Assembly: GCF_019396355.1 (NCBI RefSeq)
Contig: NZ_JAHKRK010000003.1
Span: 33,589 to 97,588 of the forward strand
Length of the DNA: 64,000 bases
Direction of reading: 5' to 3'
Source: Pseudonocardia nigra
GTDB lineage: Bacteria > Actinomycetota > Actinomycetes > Mycobacteriales > Pseudonocardiaceae
A program made the translations under genes and the position numbers. The notes below the pieces were generated by a model. The model was given only the letters and a program-made list of their open reading frames with translations, had not been told where the DNA came from and searched no databases. Of this stretch, positions 1 through 8,766 are shown in pieces. Positions within the stretch are counted from its first letter, which is position 1, and every line of letters begins with the position of its first letter.

Positions 1-1
1 C

Positions 2-586
2 CCGCCCGACAACGAGGTACCCGCCGCGCTGCCGTGGGCGGCGCTGCTGGGCAGGGGCGAGGACACGGCGGTCGCGCTCACCGGTGCCGCCGTCTACAGC
101 ACCGGCCTGCGGCTCGACATCGCCGCCCGGGCCCGGCGTCGGCCGGGCCGCGGCCGAGTCATCCTGTTCGACGCGTTCGGCGGTCGCGGCGCGGCGCAGG
201 TCCTGCTCGGGGTCGAGTACGCGGACGGGCGTACCACCACCAACGCCTCCCCGACGTGGCCGCCCGCGCCAGGCGGCGACGACGCGCCCTGGTTGCAGCA
301 GGGCGGCGGGTCGGGCGGCGACCGCAGCGTCGACATGAGCTTCTTCCTCAGCCCACTCCCGCCGCCCGGCCCGCTGACGTTGGTCTGCGCGTGGCCGGAC
401 GAGGGGATCGACGAGACCCAGGTGGTCTTCGACGCCCGCGAGATCGAGGCCGCCCTCCGTGACGTGGTGGAGCTGTGGCCGCCGGAGGACGACGCCCCGG
501 AGGAGCCGGAGCCCCCGGAGCCGCCCGACGTGCCCGGCGGCGGCTGGTTCGCCCGCGCGCTGGGGACGGAGCGGGATGTCCCCTGA
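2..586 (+). CDS. 3' end of an unknown protein, cut by the window edge
   Basis: An open frame enters from the left edge and ends at a TGA at 584-586, giving 194 residues of a longer protein. I do not recognise the family. The visible part is acidic, and its last 40 residues are a Pro/Glu-rich stretch followed by a short GGGWFARALG tail. No signal peptide or membrane segment is visible in this part, and the true start is outside the window. The gene faces cysM across repeat array 1, so the two are convergent. Frame continuity with actinobacterial codon use supports a real gene; function is unknown. Confidence 0.6.
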   Translation, partial: PPDNEVPAALPWAALLGRGEDTAVALTGAAVYSTGLRLDIAARARRRPGRGRVILFDAFGGRGAAQVLLGVEYADGRTTTNASPTWPPAPGGDDAPWLQQGGGSGGDRSVDMSFFLSPLPPPGPLTLVCAWPDEGIDETQVVFDAREIEAALRDVVELWPPEDDAPEEPEPPEPPDVPGGGWFARALGTERDVP

Positions 587-610
587 TCGCCCCGCGGCCA
601 ACCCCCGGGC

Positions 611-1142
611 ATGATCACTACGAGAAGCGCCGATCCGCAGCCGCGACCGCCCGCACGCGCATCTCACGGCGATAACCACCAGCATGATCACCGCGAGAGC
701 GCACGTTGCGCCGTCTCAGCAACGGCCACGAGCATCTCGCAACGATCATCAGCGGGCCCGCCGCTCCGGCGGGCGGACGGCCATGATCGCCGCGAGAGCG
801 CACTTTCCGCAGTCCCAGAAACGCACCCGCCCATCTCACGGCGATCACCACCAGCGTGATCATCGCGAGAGCGCACCTATCGCGGTTCCGACCGCGCGGA
901 TACGTATCTCGCGGCGATCTTCAGCAGCCGACACGCCCAGCGACCGCGCCTCCGGCGCGACGGCGACCCTCGCCGCCGCAGCGACCGGCGGCGGATGGGG
1001 ACCTGGTCCCGGCGATGCTCGCCGCGAGGGCGCACTTCTCGCAGTTCACCCTGCGCGGATACGCATCTGACGCCGATCACCGCCCGCGAGAGCGCACCTA
1101 TCGCGGTTCGGACTGCGCGGATACGTATCTCGCGGCGATCAC
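611..1142. repeat. Repeat array 1: six ~65-bp palindromic units
   Basis: Six copies of an element whose left arm is close to TGATCGCCGCGAGAGCGC and whose right arm is close to GCGTATCTCGCGGCGATCA flank a ~30-nt centre that varies. Approximate units are 611-675, 684-749, 783-848, 857-920, 1014-1080 and 1077-1142. The arms are inverted repeats of each other over about 13 bases, so each unit can fold into a hairpin. Units 4 and 6 differ at about two positions over 55 bases, while unit 5 is degenerate. Units 5 and 6 share one GATC. The array fills the space between two convergent genes and has no open frame worth calling. The same element forms a second array at 40047-40588. Confidence 0.85.
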
Positions 1143-1177
1143 CGCACCGCCGGCGCCGACGTCCGTGACCACCGGAA

Positions 1178-2185
<1,008 letters not shown>

Positions 2186-2464
2186 TCAGCGCATGCCGCC
2201 CGCGACGGCAGGCAGGATCGTCACGGTGGAGTTCTCGCCGACGGGGGCGTCGAGGCCACCGGCGAAGCGCACGTCCTCGTCGTCCACGTAGATGTTGACG
2301 AAGCGGTGCAGCGAGCCGTTGTTGACCAGACGGCCGGCGATGCCGCCGTGCCGCGACTCGAGGTCGTCGATCACCTCGGCGACGGTGCTGCCCTTCGCCT
2401 CGACGGACTTCTCGCCGCCGGTGTGGGTGCGCAGGATCGTGGGGATGGAGACGGTGACGGCCAT
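2186..2464 (-). CDS. cysO: Sulfur carrier protein CysO (MoaD/ThiS-like) with two residues after Gly-Gly
   Basis: This 92-residue ubiquitin-fold sulfur carrier is converted to a C-terminal thiocarboxylate that supplies sulfide to CysM. The predicted sequence ends VAGGMR: the usual terminal Gly-Gly is at 89-90 and is followed by Met-Arg. Carriers with residues after the di-glycine must be trimmed by a JAMM protease before activation, and the JAMM gene mec lies 43 bases upstream. The ATG at 2464 is preceded by AGGAG at good spacing; a longer upstream frame exists but has no ribosome site and lacks family similarity. It is co-directional with cysM, 57 bases apart, probably in one transcript. Confidence 0.92.
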   Translation of the reverse strand: MAVTVSIPTILRTHTGGEKSVEAKGSTVAEVIDDLESRHGGIAGRLVNNGSLHRFVNIYVDDEDVRFAGGLDAPVGENSTVTILPAVAGGMR

Positions 2465-2507
2465 ACGGGTGCTCCTGAATCGATGATGACGGTGGGTGAG
2501 GAGGACG

Positions 2508-2963
2508 TCAGTCGTTGTCAGGGACGTCGTCCGCGCCGGTGTGCGCGAACATGTAACTCTCCACGACCTCGACGTCTTCCTCGGTGACCACACCGTCCAC
2601 GATCCGGAACGACCGGAACTCGTGAGTGTCGGGCTCGCGCGTCGACACGAGCACGTAGTGCGCCTCCGGCTCCGAGGCGTAGGAGATGTCCGTGCGCGAC
2701 GGGTAGGCCTCGGTGGCGGTGTGCGAGTGGTAGATCACCACGGGCACCTCGTCGCGCGAGTCCATGTCGCGGTACAGCCGCAGCAGGTCGCCGGAGTCGA
2801 ACTCGTAGAACGTCGGCGACCGCGCAGCGTTCAGCATGGGGATGAAGCGCTCCGGCCGGTCCGAGCCCTCGGGTCCGGCAATGACGCCGCACGCCTCGTC
2901 GGGGTGGTCCCGGCGGGCGTGGGCGACGATCTCGTCCACGAGATCGGCTCGGATCACCAGCAC
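2508..2963 (-). CDS. mec: JAMM/MPN+ metalloprotease Mec, CysO-cysteine hydrolase
   Basis: This 151-residue zinc isopeptidase releases cysteine from the CysO-Cys adduct formed by CysM. The JAMM signature is complete: catalytic E23, then H79-x-H81, seven residues, S89, two residues and D92. I chose the GTG at 2963 (protein begins MLVIRADLVDEIV) because the family starts there and the frame upstream is not conserved. The gene sits directly before cysO and cysM. Because the CysO encoded here carries Met-Arg after Gly-Gly, Mec probably has a second task, trimming the carrier to its active form; this is inference from related JAMM-carrier pairs. Confidence 0.9.
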   Translation of the reverse strand: MLVIRADLVDEIVAHARRDHPDEACGVIAGPEGSDRPERFIPMLNAARSPTFYEFDSGDLLRLYRDMDSRDEVPVVIYHSHTATEAYPSRTDISYASEPEAHYVLVSTREPDTHEFRSFRIVDGVVTEEDVEVVESYMFAHTGADDVPDND

Positions 2964-3015
2964 GCCCACCAGCCTACGGCGCGGTGGGCGCCGGGCGCAC
3001 GCGTGCGGGCGCGGC

Positions 3016-3837
3016 TCACACCGTTTCCCGCCGGGACAGCACGAGGCACGTCCCGTCGGGCGGGCCGAACCCGTACCGCCGGTAGAGGTCGTGGGCGTCG
3101 TCGGTGAACAGGATCCAGCGTATCCGCCCGTCGCCGACCAGCTCCGCCACCACCGCCTTGCCGAGCCCGGCGCCGCGGGCCGACGGCAGGACGAACACGT
3201 CGGCGAGGTACCCGACGGAAACCCCGTCGGACACCGCGCGGGCGAAGCCCACCATCTCCCCGGTGTCGCGCCGGTACGCGCCGAGCACCCGCCAGGCGGC
3301 GTCGATCTGGGTCTCCACGTCGGCGCGGCTGCGCGAGCGCCCCCAGTAGGCCTCGGTGGACAGGAACTCCCACACCACGTCGCGATCCACCCGTGCCGGG
3401 TCGTCGTCCAGCTCGTACTCGCCGACGGCCACCCGGCGCCCGGCGGCGCCGTCGCGCAGTCCGGTGAGCACGCGCATCGCGTCGGCCGCCCGCTCGTACG
3501 GCACGAAGAGGTGGTCGTGGTGGAACCCCGCGACCGGGTTGACGCTGATCCCGTGCGCGGCCAGCGCGGTCGTGACCCGGGCGAGCAACCCGACGGCGGC
3601 GAGCGAGGAGTGCACCCGGAGCGTGATCCGGGCGCACCGGTACTCCGCCGCGATCCCGCACTGCTGCGCGTCCTCCTCGCGCAGGACGAGCGTGCTGCCC
3701 TCGTCCTCCTCGACGACCGCGACCGGCAGCACATCGAGGTGGGCGCCCCGGGGCACGGTCGCGAACACGTGCACCTCGGGGTGCAGCTGCGGGTCCAGCC
3801 CGGCGAGCAGCACCCGCAGGTCGGTCCCGCCCGTCAC
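3016..3837 (-). CDS. ACT domain-GNAT acetyltransferase fusion
   Basis: This 273-residue protein joins two modules. Residues about 1-130 resemble the ACT-containing COG3603-type proteins, with the ACT strand around RITLRVHSSLAAVGLL (70-85). Residues about 140-273 form a GNAT acetyltransferase with the acetyl-CoA loop RGAGLG at 221-226 and a terminal strand RRYGFG. ACT domains usually bind amino acids, so an acetyltransferase controlled by an amino acid is the natural reading, but the substrate is unknown. Its GTG start overlaps the stop of the DUF2017 gene by four bases (GTGA), which indicates translational coupling. It lies between the AosR-like gene and mec, where mycobacteria, as I recall, have a peptidase-type hydrolase. 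Confidence 0.8.
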   Translation of the reverse strand: MTGGTDLRVLLAGLDPQLHPEVHVFATVPRGAHLDVLPVAVVEEDEGSTLVLREEDAQQCGIAAEYRCARITLRVHSSLAAVGLLARVTTALAAHGISVNPVAGFHHDHLFVPYERAADAMRVLTGLRDGAAGRRVAVGEYELDDDPARVDRDVVWEFLSTEAYWGRSRSRADVETQIDAAWRVLGAYRRDTGEMVGFARAVSDGVSVGYLADVFVLPSARGAGLGKAVVAELVGDGRIRWILFTDDAHDLYRRYGFGPPDGTCLVLSRRETV

Positions 3838-4385
3838 CGCAGCTGCATGCGCGACTGCACCAGCGCGTCCTGCACGAACGTGAGCCAGTGGTAGACGCCC
3901 AGGTGCGACGACCGCGGGTCGTCGGGTGGCAGCTCCTCGGGCATGTCCTCGCTGACGTCGAGGGCGGTGCCGAGGGCGAGCCGCACGTCGTTGAGCGCCG
4001 TGAGCCAGGAGTCGGCCTGGTCGGGCGTGAGCTCCACCCGGCCGCCGGTCTCCGGGAGCGTGTCCAGCACGACGGAGGCGGCCGCGTCCTTCGCCTCGAT
4101 CAGCGCCGGCTCGTGCAGGGACCGCAGCCCGGCGGACAGGTCGGCGTCGTCGGTGGAGAAGTCGGGGAGCAACCGGGCGAGCACACGGTCGTCGGGCCGG
4201 GTCGACGGGCCGGTACGCATGCCGGTGAGCACCGCGAGCTCGTCGGCGGGGTTGTCGTCGGCGCGGCCGGCCAGCATCTGCCGGATCTCCCCCACCAGGC
4301 CGCGCAGCACGGCGGCCTCCTGCGCGTCGAGCGACGCGACGAGCCGGGCCCTGCCGCCGCGACCCGCCTTCTTCCAGCCGTTCAC
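3834..4385 (-). CDS. aosR: DUF2017 protein, AosR-like oxidative stress regulator
   Basis: The 183-residue product matches the actinobacterial DUF2017 family, found next to clpS and the mec-cysO-cysM genes. The mycobacterial homologue AosR (Rv1332) is reported to sense redox state through a CXXXC disulfide and, with SigH, to raise cysteine synthesis. The version here contains no cysteine at all, so that mechanism cannot operate unchanged. The start is GTG at 4385, six bases from the clpS stop; the longer upstream frame overlaps clpS and is unlike the family. The stop overlaps the start of the ACT-GNAT gene. The family call is firm; the regulatory role is taken from the homologue. Confidence 0.82.
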   Translation of the reverse strand: MNGWKKAGRGGRARLVASLDAQEAAVLRGLVGEIRQMLAGRADDNPADELAVLTGMRTGPSTRPDDRVLARLLPDFSTDDADLSAGLRSLHEPALIEAKDAAASVVLDTLPETGGRVELTPDQADSWLTALNDVRLALGTALDVSEDMPEELPPDDPRSSHLGVYHWLTFVQDALVQSRMQLR

Positions 4386-4390
4386 CTGGC

Positions 4391-4699
4391 TCAGGACACC
4401 TTCTGCATCGTGGCCCACAGGCCTGCGGCGTGCAGCTTGGCCACGTCCCCCTCGATCTTGTCCTTGTCCCCGGAGGACACCGCCGCCTTCCCCTTGTGGT
4501 GCACGTCCAGCATCAGTGCCGTGGCCTTCGGCTCCGGGTAGCCGAAGAGCTTCTGCAGCACGTAGGTGACGTAGGACATGAGGTTGACGGGGTCGTTCCA
4601 CACGATCGCCTGCCAGGGCACATCGCCCACCGAGTCCTCGGCGAGGTCCGGATCCACCTGGCGCGTGGGTACGGGTAGCGGCGCGGCCATGGGTTCCAT
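4391..4699 (-). CDS. clpS: ATP-dependent Clp protease adaptor ClpS
   Basis: This 102-residue N-recognin adaptor hands N-degron substrates to ClpA/ClpC-type unfoldases. The signature segment [16 protein letters not shown] and the following LFGYPEPKA and HHKGKAAV blocks match ClpS closely, ending with [15 protein letters not shown]. Two in-frame ATGs are possible, at 4699 and 4690; neither has a strong ribosome site, so the first few residues are uncertain. It starts the leftward cysteine block and is divergent from pncB, with 48 bases between the two starts that must hold both promoters. Confidence 0.92.
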   Translation of the reverse strand: MEPMAAPLPVPTRQVDPDLAEDSVGDVPWQAIVWNDPVNLMSYVTYVLQKLFGYPEPKATALMLDVHHKGKAAVSSGDKDKIEGDVAKLHAAGLWATMQKVS

Positions 4700-4747
4700 G
4701 GTGGCACCCGACCCACGGGGCCCGCACGGCACATAGGCTTTCCGACC

Positions 4748-6049
4748 ATGACTGGCAGTCCGTCGTCGGCCGGGGTGTCCACGGCCCTGTTCACCGACCG
4801 GTACGAGCTCACGATGGCGGCGGCGGGGCTGGCCGACGGCACCGCTGCACGGCAGTGCGTGTTCGAGGTCTTCGCCCGCAGGCTTCCCGACGGCCGCCGG
4901 TACGGGGTGGTGGCCGGCACCGGGCGGTTGCTCGAGTCCATCCAGCGGTTCCGGTTCGGCCGCGAGGAGCTCGACGCGCTCGCCGACGTGGTCGACGGCG
5001 ACACCCTCGACTGGCTGGCGGACTACCGCTTCTCCGGCGACGTCGACGGCTACCCCGAGGGCGAGCTGTACTTCCCCGGGTCGCCGATCCTCACCGTCTC
5101 CGGCACCTTCGCCGACGCCGTGCTGCTGGAGACGCTCGCGCTGTCGATCCTCAACCACGACAGCGCCGTCGCCGCGGCCGCGGCGCGGATGGTCACGGCC
5201 GCGGCCGGCCGCCCCATCATCGAGATGGGGTCGCGGCGCACCCACGAGGCGGCTGCCGTCGCCGCGGCCCGGGCCGCCTACCTGGCCGGGTTCGCGGCCA
5301 CCTCCAACCTCGAGTCCGAGCGCAGGCACGCGATCCCCACCGCGGGCACGGCGGCCCACGCCTGGGTGCTGCTGCACGACGACGAGCTCGCGGCGTTCAC
5401 GAGCCAGGTGAAGGCGCTGGGCCCGGACACCACGCTGCTCGTCGACACCTACGACATCCGCCACGGGGTCGAGCTCGCCGTGGAGGCGGCCGGTACCGGG
5501 CTGGGCGCGATCCGCATCGACTCCGGTGACCTCGGGGAGCTGGCCCGGCAGGCCCGCGAGCAGCTCGACGCCCTGGGCGCCACGGAGACCCGCATCGTGC
5601 TCTCCGGCGACCTCGACGAGTACGCGATCGCCTCGCTGCGCGCCGAGCCGGTCGACTCCTACGGCGTCGGCACCTCGGTCGTCACGGGATCCGGCGCCCC
5701 CACCGCGAGCATGGTCTACAAGCTCGTCGAGGTGGACGGGCGGCCGGTCGCCAAGCGCAGCGCGTCGAAGGAGTCGCTCGGCGGGCGGAAGTCGGCGGTC
5801 CGCCGCTACAAGCCCACCGGCACCGCGATCGAGGAGGTCGTGCATCCCGTCCGGCACACGCCGGAGATCGGACCGCACGACCGCGTGGTGCCCGTGCCGC
5901 TGATGCGCGGGGGCGAGCTGGTGCCGGGGCTGCCGACGCTCGAGCAGGCGCGCGAGCACCTGCGTGCCGCACTGGTCTCGGTGCCTTGGGAGGGGCTCAA
6001 GCTCTCCCGCGGCGAACCGGCCCTGCCCACCGTGTTCGAAGGGATCTGA
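4748..6049 (+). CDS. pncB: Nicotinate phosphoribosyltransferase
   Basis: The 433-residue enzyme joins nicotinate and PRPP to give nicotinate mononucleotide in NAD salvage. The N-terminal [11 protein letters not shown] motif, the EMGSRRTHE segment, [22 protein letters not shown] and the PRPP-side VVTGSGAP region are typical of the bacterial family, and length is normal. It is followed after two bases by pncA, so both steps from nicotinamide to NaMN are one unit. It is divergent from clpS, the arrangement I recall around Rv1330c-Rv1331 in mycobacteria. Confidence 0.95.
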   Translation: MTGSPSSAGVSTALFTDRYELTMAAAGLADGTAARQCVFEVFARRLPDGRRYGVVAGTGRLLESIQRFRFGREELDALADVVDGDTLDWLADYRFSGDVDGYPEGELYFPGSPILTVSGTFADAVLLETLALSILNHDSAVAAAAARMVTAAAGRPIIEMGSRRTHEAAAVAAARAAYLAGFAATSNLESERRHAIPTAGTAAHAWVLLHDDELAAFTSQVKALGPDTTLLVDTYDIRHGVELAVEAAGTGLGAIRIDSGDLGELARQAREQLDALGATETRIVLSGDLDEYAIASLRAEPVDSYGVGTSVVTGSGAPTASMVYKLVEVDGRPVAKRSASKESLGGRKSAVRRYKPTGTAIEEVVHPVRHTPEIGPHDRVVPVPLMRGGELVPGLPTLEQAREHLRAALVSVPWEGLKLSRGEPALPTVFEGI

Positions 6050-6051
6050 CG

Positions 6052-6600
6052 ATGCGCGCGCTGATCGTCGTCGACGTCCAGAACGACTTCTGCGAGGGCG
6101 GCTCGCTCGCCGTGACCGGCGGGGCCGGTGTCGCGGCGGCCATCTCGGATCGGCTGCGCACCGCGTCCTACGACCACGTCGTCGCCACCCGCGACCACCA
6201 CGTCGACCCGGGCGCGCACTTCTCCGCCGCGCCCGACTTCGTCGACACCTGGCCGCCGCACTGCTGCCGCGGCACGCCGGGCGCGTCGTTCCACCCCGAG
6301 CTGGACGTGGCCCGGATCGAGGCGGTGTTCGACAAGGGCGCGCACGCGGCCGCGTACTCCGGGTTCGAGGGAACCGAGCCGGGCGGGACGGGGCTGGCCG
6401 ACTGGCTGCGGGCGCACGACGTCGACGCCGTGGACGTGGTGGGCATCGCCACCGACCACTGCGTCCGCGCCACCGCGCTCGACGCCGCGGCGGCCGGCTT
6501 CGCGACCACGGTGCTGCTCGACCTGTGCGCCGGGGTGGCGCCGGAGACGACGGAGCGGGCGATCGAGCAGATGCGGAGCGCGAGCGTCACCGTGGCGTAG
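6052..6600 (+). CDS. pncA: Nicotinamidase PncA
   Basis: This 182-residue isochorismatase-fold amidase turns nicotinamide into nicotinate, the substrate of PncB. The catalytic triad is D8, K95 and C137, and the metal ligands D48, H50, H56 and H70 match the mycobacterial enzyme with an offset of one residue. The ATG at 6052 begins [13 protein letters not shown]; an upstream in-frame ATG lies inside pncB and is not used. By homology the enzyme should also act on pyrazinamide. An antitoxin-like gene follows nine bases later. Confidence 0.95.
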   Translation: MRALIVVDVQNDFCEGGSLAVTGGAGVAAAISDRLRTASYDHVVATRDHHVDPGAHFSAAPDFVDTWPPHCCRGTPGASFHPELDVARIEAVFDKGAHAAAYSGFEGTEPGGTGLADWLRAHDVDAVDVVGIATDHCVRATALDAAAAGFATTVLLDLCAGVAPETTERAIEQMRSASVTVA

Positions 6601-6609
6601 AGTCGTCGA

Positions 6610-6798
6610 GTGGCCGATGTCACGGACCGAGAACTCCGCGACGACCTGCTCGACGTGATGCGGCGGGTGGTCGACGGCGAGGAGTTCGACGTGACGGTCG
6701 ACGGCCGACCCGTCGCACGGCTACTTCCGCTCCCGGGACACTCGCCGGCCGTGATCGAGGAAATCCGCGAGCTCCTCACTGAGGAGACACGCGGCTGA
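6610..6798 (+). CDS. Orphan Phd/YefM-type antitoxin
   Basis: A 62-residue protein with the prevent-host-death fold: an N-terminal helix (TDRELRDDLLDVMRRVVDGEEF), a strand pair around DVTVDGRPVARLLPL and a short C-terminal helix. Such proteins bind their own operator as dimers and neutralise a PIN (VapC) or RelE/Doc toxin encoded immediately downstream. No toxin frame follows: the next gene lies on the other strand after a hairpin. The GTG start at 6610 sits just after pncA, so it is probably co-transcribed with NAD salvage. Either the toxin was lost or the protein now acts as a small DNA-binding regulator. Confidence 0.75.
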   Translation: MADVTDRELRDDLLDVMRRVVDGEEFDVTVDGRPVARLLPLPGHSPAVIEEIRELLTEETRG

Positions 6799-6844
6799 CG
6801 CCCGCCTGACGGTCGTTGCGGCGGCGCGGAGGCCGAAACGACGT

Positions 6845-6884
6845 GTGGGGGCGCCCGTCGGAACGCATCCGACGAACGCCCCAC
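6845..6884. terminator. Bidirectional hairpin between convergent genes
   Basis: GTGGGGGCG at 6845-6853 pairs with CGCCCCAC at 6877-6884, and CGTCGG at 6856-6861 pairs with CCGACG at 6869-6874, around a seven-base loop. It lies between the antitoxin stop and the thioesterase stop, the right place for a shared terminator. There is no U-tract on either side, as is common in actinobacteria. Confidence 0.6.
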
Positions 6885-6899
6885 GCGTGGCGGTTCAGC

Positions 6900-7781
6900 T
6901 CAGAGCGAGCGCATCCGGAACGGCTCCAGGCGCGCGCCCAGGTCGCCCGGGTCGCTGGGGTCGCCCAGCGCGTGCGCGCCCACGGCGTCGGCGAGCCCGA
7001 TGCAGCGCGGCCCGTCGAACAGCCCGCAGCCGTAGCGCACGGTCGTGTCGTCCAGCTCGAGGACGCCGACGCGGAGCTGGTAGATGCCCGGGTAGTGCAC
7101 CTCGTCCAGGTACTGCACCTGCAGCGAGCTCGGCGAGAGGCCGTCCAGCGGGCCGCCCGTCGGGTAGCCGAGGACGTCGAGGTGCAGCTCGGCGAGCCCG
7201 TCGAGGTACCAGCCGGCGAGCGCGACGTTGTTGATGTGGCGGTTGGTGTCCAGGTCGCCGAAGCGGGTGCGGACGTCGAGCCGGAAGGGGTACGTCTCGC
7301 GGACCAGCCGGGACGGGTCGCGGTCGGGACGGCCGCCGTACGCGCCGTCGACCCGCAGGCCCTCCAGCCCGGAGCGCACGGCGTCGGGGAGCGGCGCGGG
7401 CCCGTCCTCGGTGGCGTGGACGCTGACCGACTCGCCGGTGGCCACGCACTCGTCCTCCGCGAACACCGCGTAGGAGTAGGCGAACGACGAGGCGCCGATG
7501 TGGGTCACCCCGAGGCCGACCCGGTAGTGCCCGGCGACGCGCAGCGGGGCGAGCACGTCGACCCGGACCGAGGCGAGCAGCAGGCGGCGCATCCGCGACC
7601 CCAGGTCGGCGCCGAACGCGTCCCGCTCGACGGCGATGCGGGCGTCCTCGAACCAGCGCACGAGCGCGTCCCGGCCAATGCGCTTGCTCGGGTCGAGATC
7701 GCTGTACCGGGCGGAGTGCTCGATCAGCACCGGATAGGAGGTGGGGCCCAGAAGGAGTTGCGTGGACGTCACTGGGCACAT
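6900..7781 (-). CDS. Double hotdog acyl-CoA thioesterase
   Basis: The 293-residue protein contains two hotdog folds. The first begins near SARYSDLDPSKRIGRDALVRWFEDAR and the second near VRTRFGDLDTNRHINNVALAGWYLDG; the D-x-N-x-H-x-NN pattern of the second is the 4-hydroxybenzoyl-CoA thioesterase-type active site. Such enzymes cleave acyl-CoA or acyl-ACP thioesters in the cytoplasm. The ATG at 7781 is used here, and a GTG three codons later (7772) is equally possible. The gene stands alone between the NAD salvage unit and a secreted protein, so the natural acyl substrate is not shown by context. Confidence 0.82.
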   Translation of the reverse strand: MCPVTSTQLLLGPTSYPVLIEHSARYSDLDPSKRIGRDALVRWFEDARIAVERDAFGADLGSRMRRLLLASVRVDVLAPLRVAGHYRVGLGVTHIGASSFAYSYAVFAEDECVATGESVSVHATEDGPAPLPDAVRSGLEGLRVDGAYGGRPDRDPSRLVRETYPFRLDVRTRFGDLDTNRHINNVALAGWYLDGLAELHLDVLGYPTGGPLDGLSPSSLQVQYLDEVHYPGIYQLRVGVLELDDTTVRYGCGLFDGPRCIGLADAVGAHALGDPSDPGDLGARLEPFRMRSL

Positions 7782-7840
7782 GATGGACGCACCCGGACGG
7801 GTGTGGGCCATCTCGCGTTGTGGATCACGTGTGACGTGGG

Positions 7841-8650
7841 CTACCCTCCCGCTCCCGCGAAGCGACAGCTCCCGTAGAGCGCGGTGACGGGCGGCGGCGC
7901 GGGCTCCGCCGAGAGCGGCCCGCACCCGGAGCGCACGAACCTCCCCTCGAACTCCAGCCACGTCTCCCAGTAGGTCGGGGCGCCGGCGTAGGCGGGCTCG
8001 TACGTGCTCTGCCGGACGGCGGCGTCCGGGCGGCCGCTGGGGTCGAGGCCTGCGACAAGGGCGTCCGGGGTGCTCCCGTACACGCGGTCGGTGACCTCGA
8101 TCCCCCCGTTGTAGGTCAGCAGCATCGTCGCGACGCTCGAGCCGTGCGCGCCGACGTTGAAGGTCACCGCGCAGCGCTGTGCATCGCCGTCGTAGCCGCA
8201 CGCCCCGTCCAGGACGTAGGCCTCCTCCTCCGGCTCGCCCACGCCGCGCAGGTCGCCACCGGCCCAGTACGCCACCAGGCTGCGCACCACGCCGGTCTCC
8301 GGGTCGTGGGTGCGCAGGCCGGCGAACTGCACGTCGTCGGGCAGGTGCTCCAGGAACACGACCTCGCAGCCCGGCTCGCAGCCGGGAACCTCGGCGACGT
8401 CCGGTGGCGACAGCGGCCAGGGTGCCGGTGCGGGCGATCCCGGCGCGGGCACCGCAGGCGGAGGTGCCGACGGCTCCGGTGCCGGCGCCGGGGACGGCAG
8501 CGATTCGGGCGGGGGCGGCACGTGCGGGACGGACTGCGGCACGGGCGGCTCGGGCGACGGCACGGCGGGCGCGGGCGGATCCGCCACGGCCGAGCCGGTC
8601 ATCAGCAGGAGTGCCGCGGCCCCCGCCGCGGCGATGTTCGCGATCCTCAT
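7841..8650 (-). CDS. Secreted or surface protein with Pro-rich linker
   Basis: The product has 269 residues. It starts with a Sec signal peptide (MRIANIAAAGAAALLLMTGSAVA, cleavage expected before DPPAP), continues with about 75 residues rich in Pro, Ala, Ser and Glu, and ends in a compact domain with six cysteines (CEPGCE, ACGYDG, RCAV, SGCG, SCRF) likely to form disulfides outside the cell. I do not recognise the domain. The ATG at 8650 is supported by a GGAGGG box; an upstream frame extension has no ribosome site and would bury the signal peptide. It is divergent from the helicase gene with 116 bases between starts. Confidence 0.72.
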   Translation of the reverse strand: MRIANIAAAGAAALLLMTGSAVADPPAPAVPSPEPPVPQSVPHVPPPPESLPSPAPAPEPSAPPPAVPAPGSPAPAPWPLSPPDVAEVPGCEPGCEVVFLEHLPDDVQFAGLRTHDPETGVVRSLVAYWAGGDLRGVGEPEEEAYVLDGACGYDGDAQRCAVTFNVGAHGSSVATMLLTYNGGIEVTDRVYGSTPDALVAGLDPSGRPDAAVRQSTYEPAYAGAPTYWETWLEFEGRFVRSGCGPLSAEPAPPPVTALYGSCRFAGAGG

Positions 8651-8766
8651 CACGCCCTCCCCCAAGGGTCGTCGGTTCGGACACGGAGAGGACGCACGAC
8701 GTGGGGCCGGGGTTGCACCCGCCCGATCGGCCACGGGCCGTCGGGGCCGCCCGGTAGCCTCTGCTC

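Noticed and set aside
611..1142. CRISPR array (regular repeats with variable centres)
   Set aside because: The constant parts are inverted arms rather than direct repeats around spacers, the centres resemble one another, unit spacing is irregular, and no cas gene is nearby.
600..1150. Short open frames across repeat array 1
   Set aside because: They are made of the repeat itself, in several frames on both strands, with no ribosome sites.
4391..5959. Long minus-strand frame extending clpS upstream through pncB
   Set aside because: Only the last 102 codons match ClpS; the rest is antisense to pncB and low in complexity.
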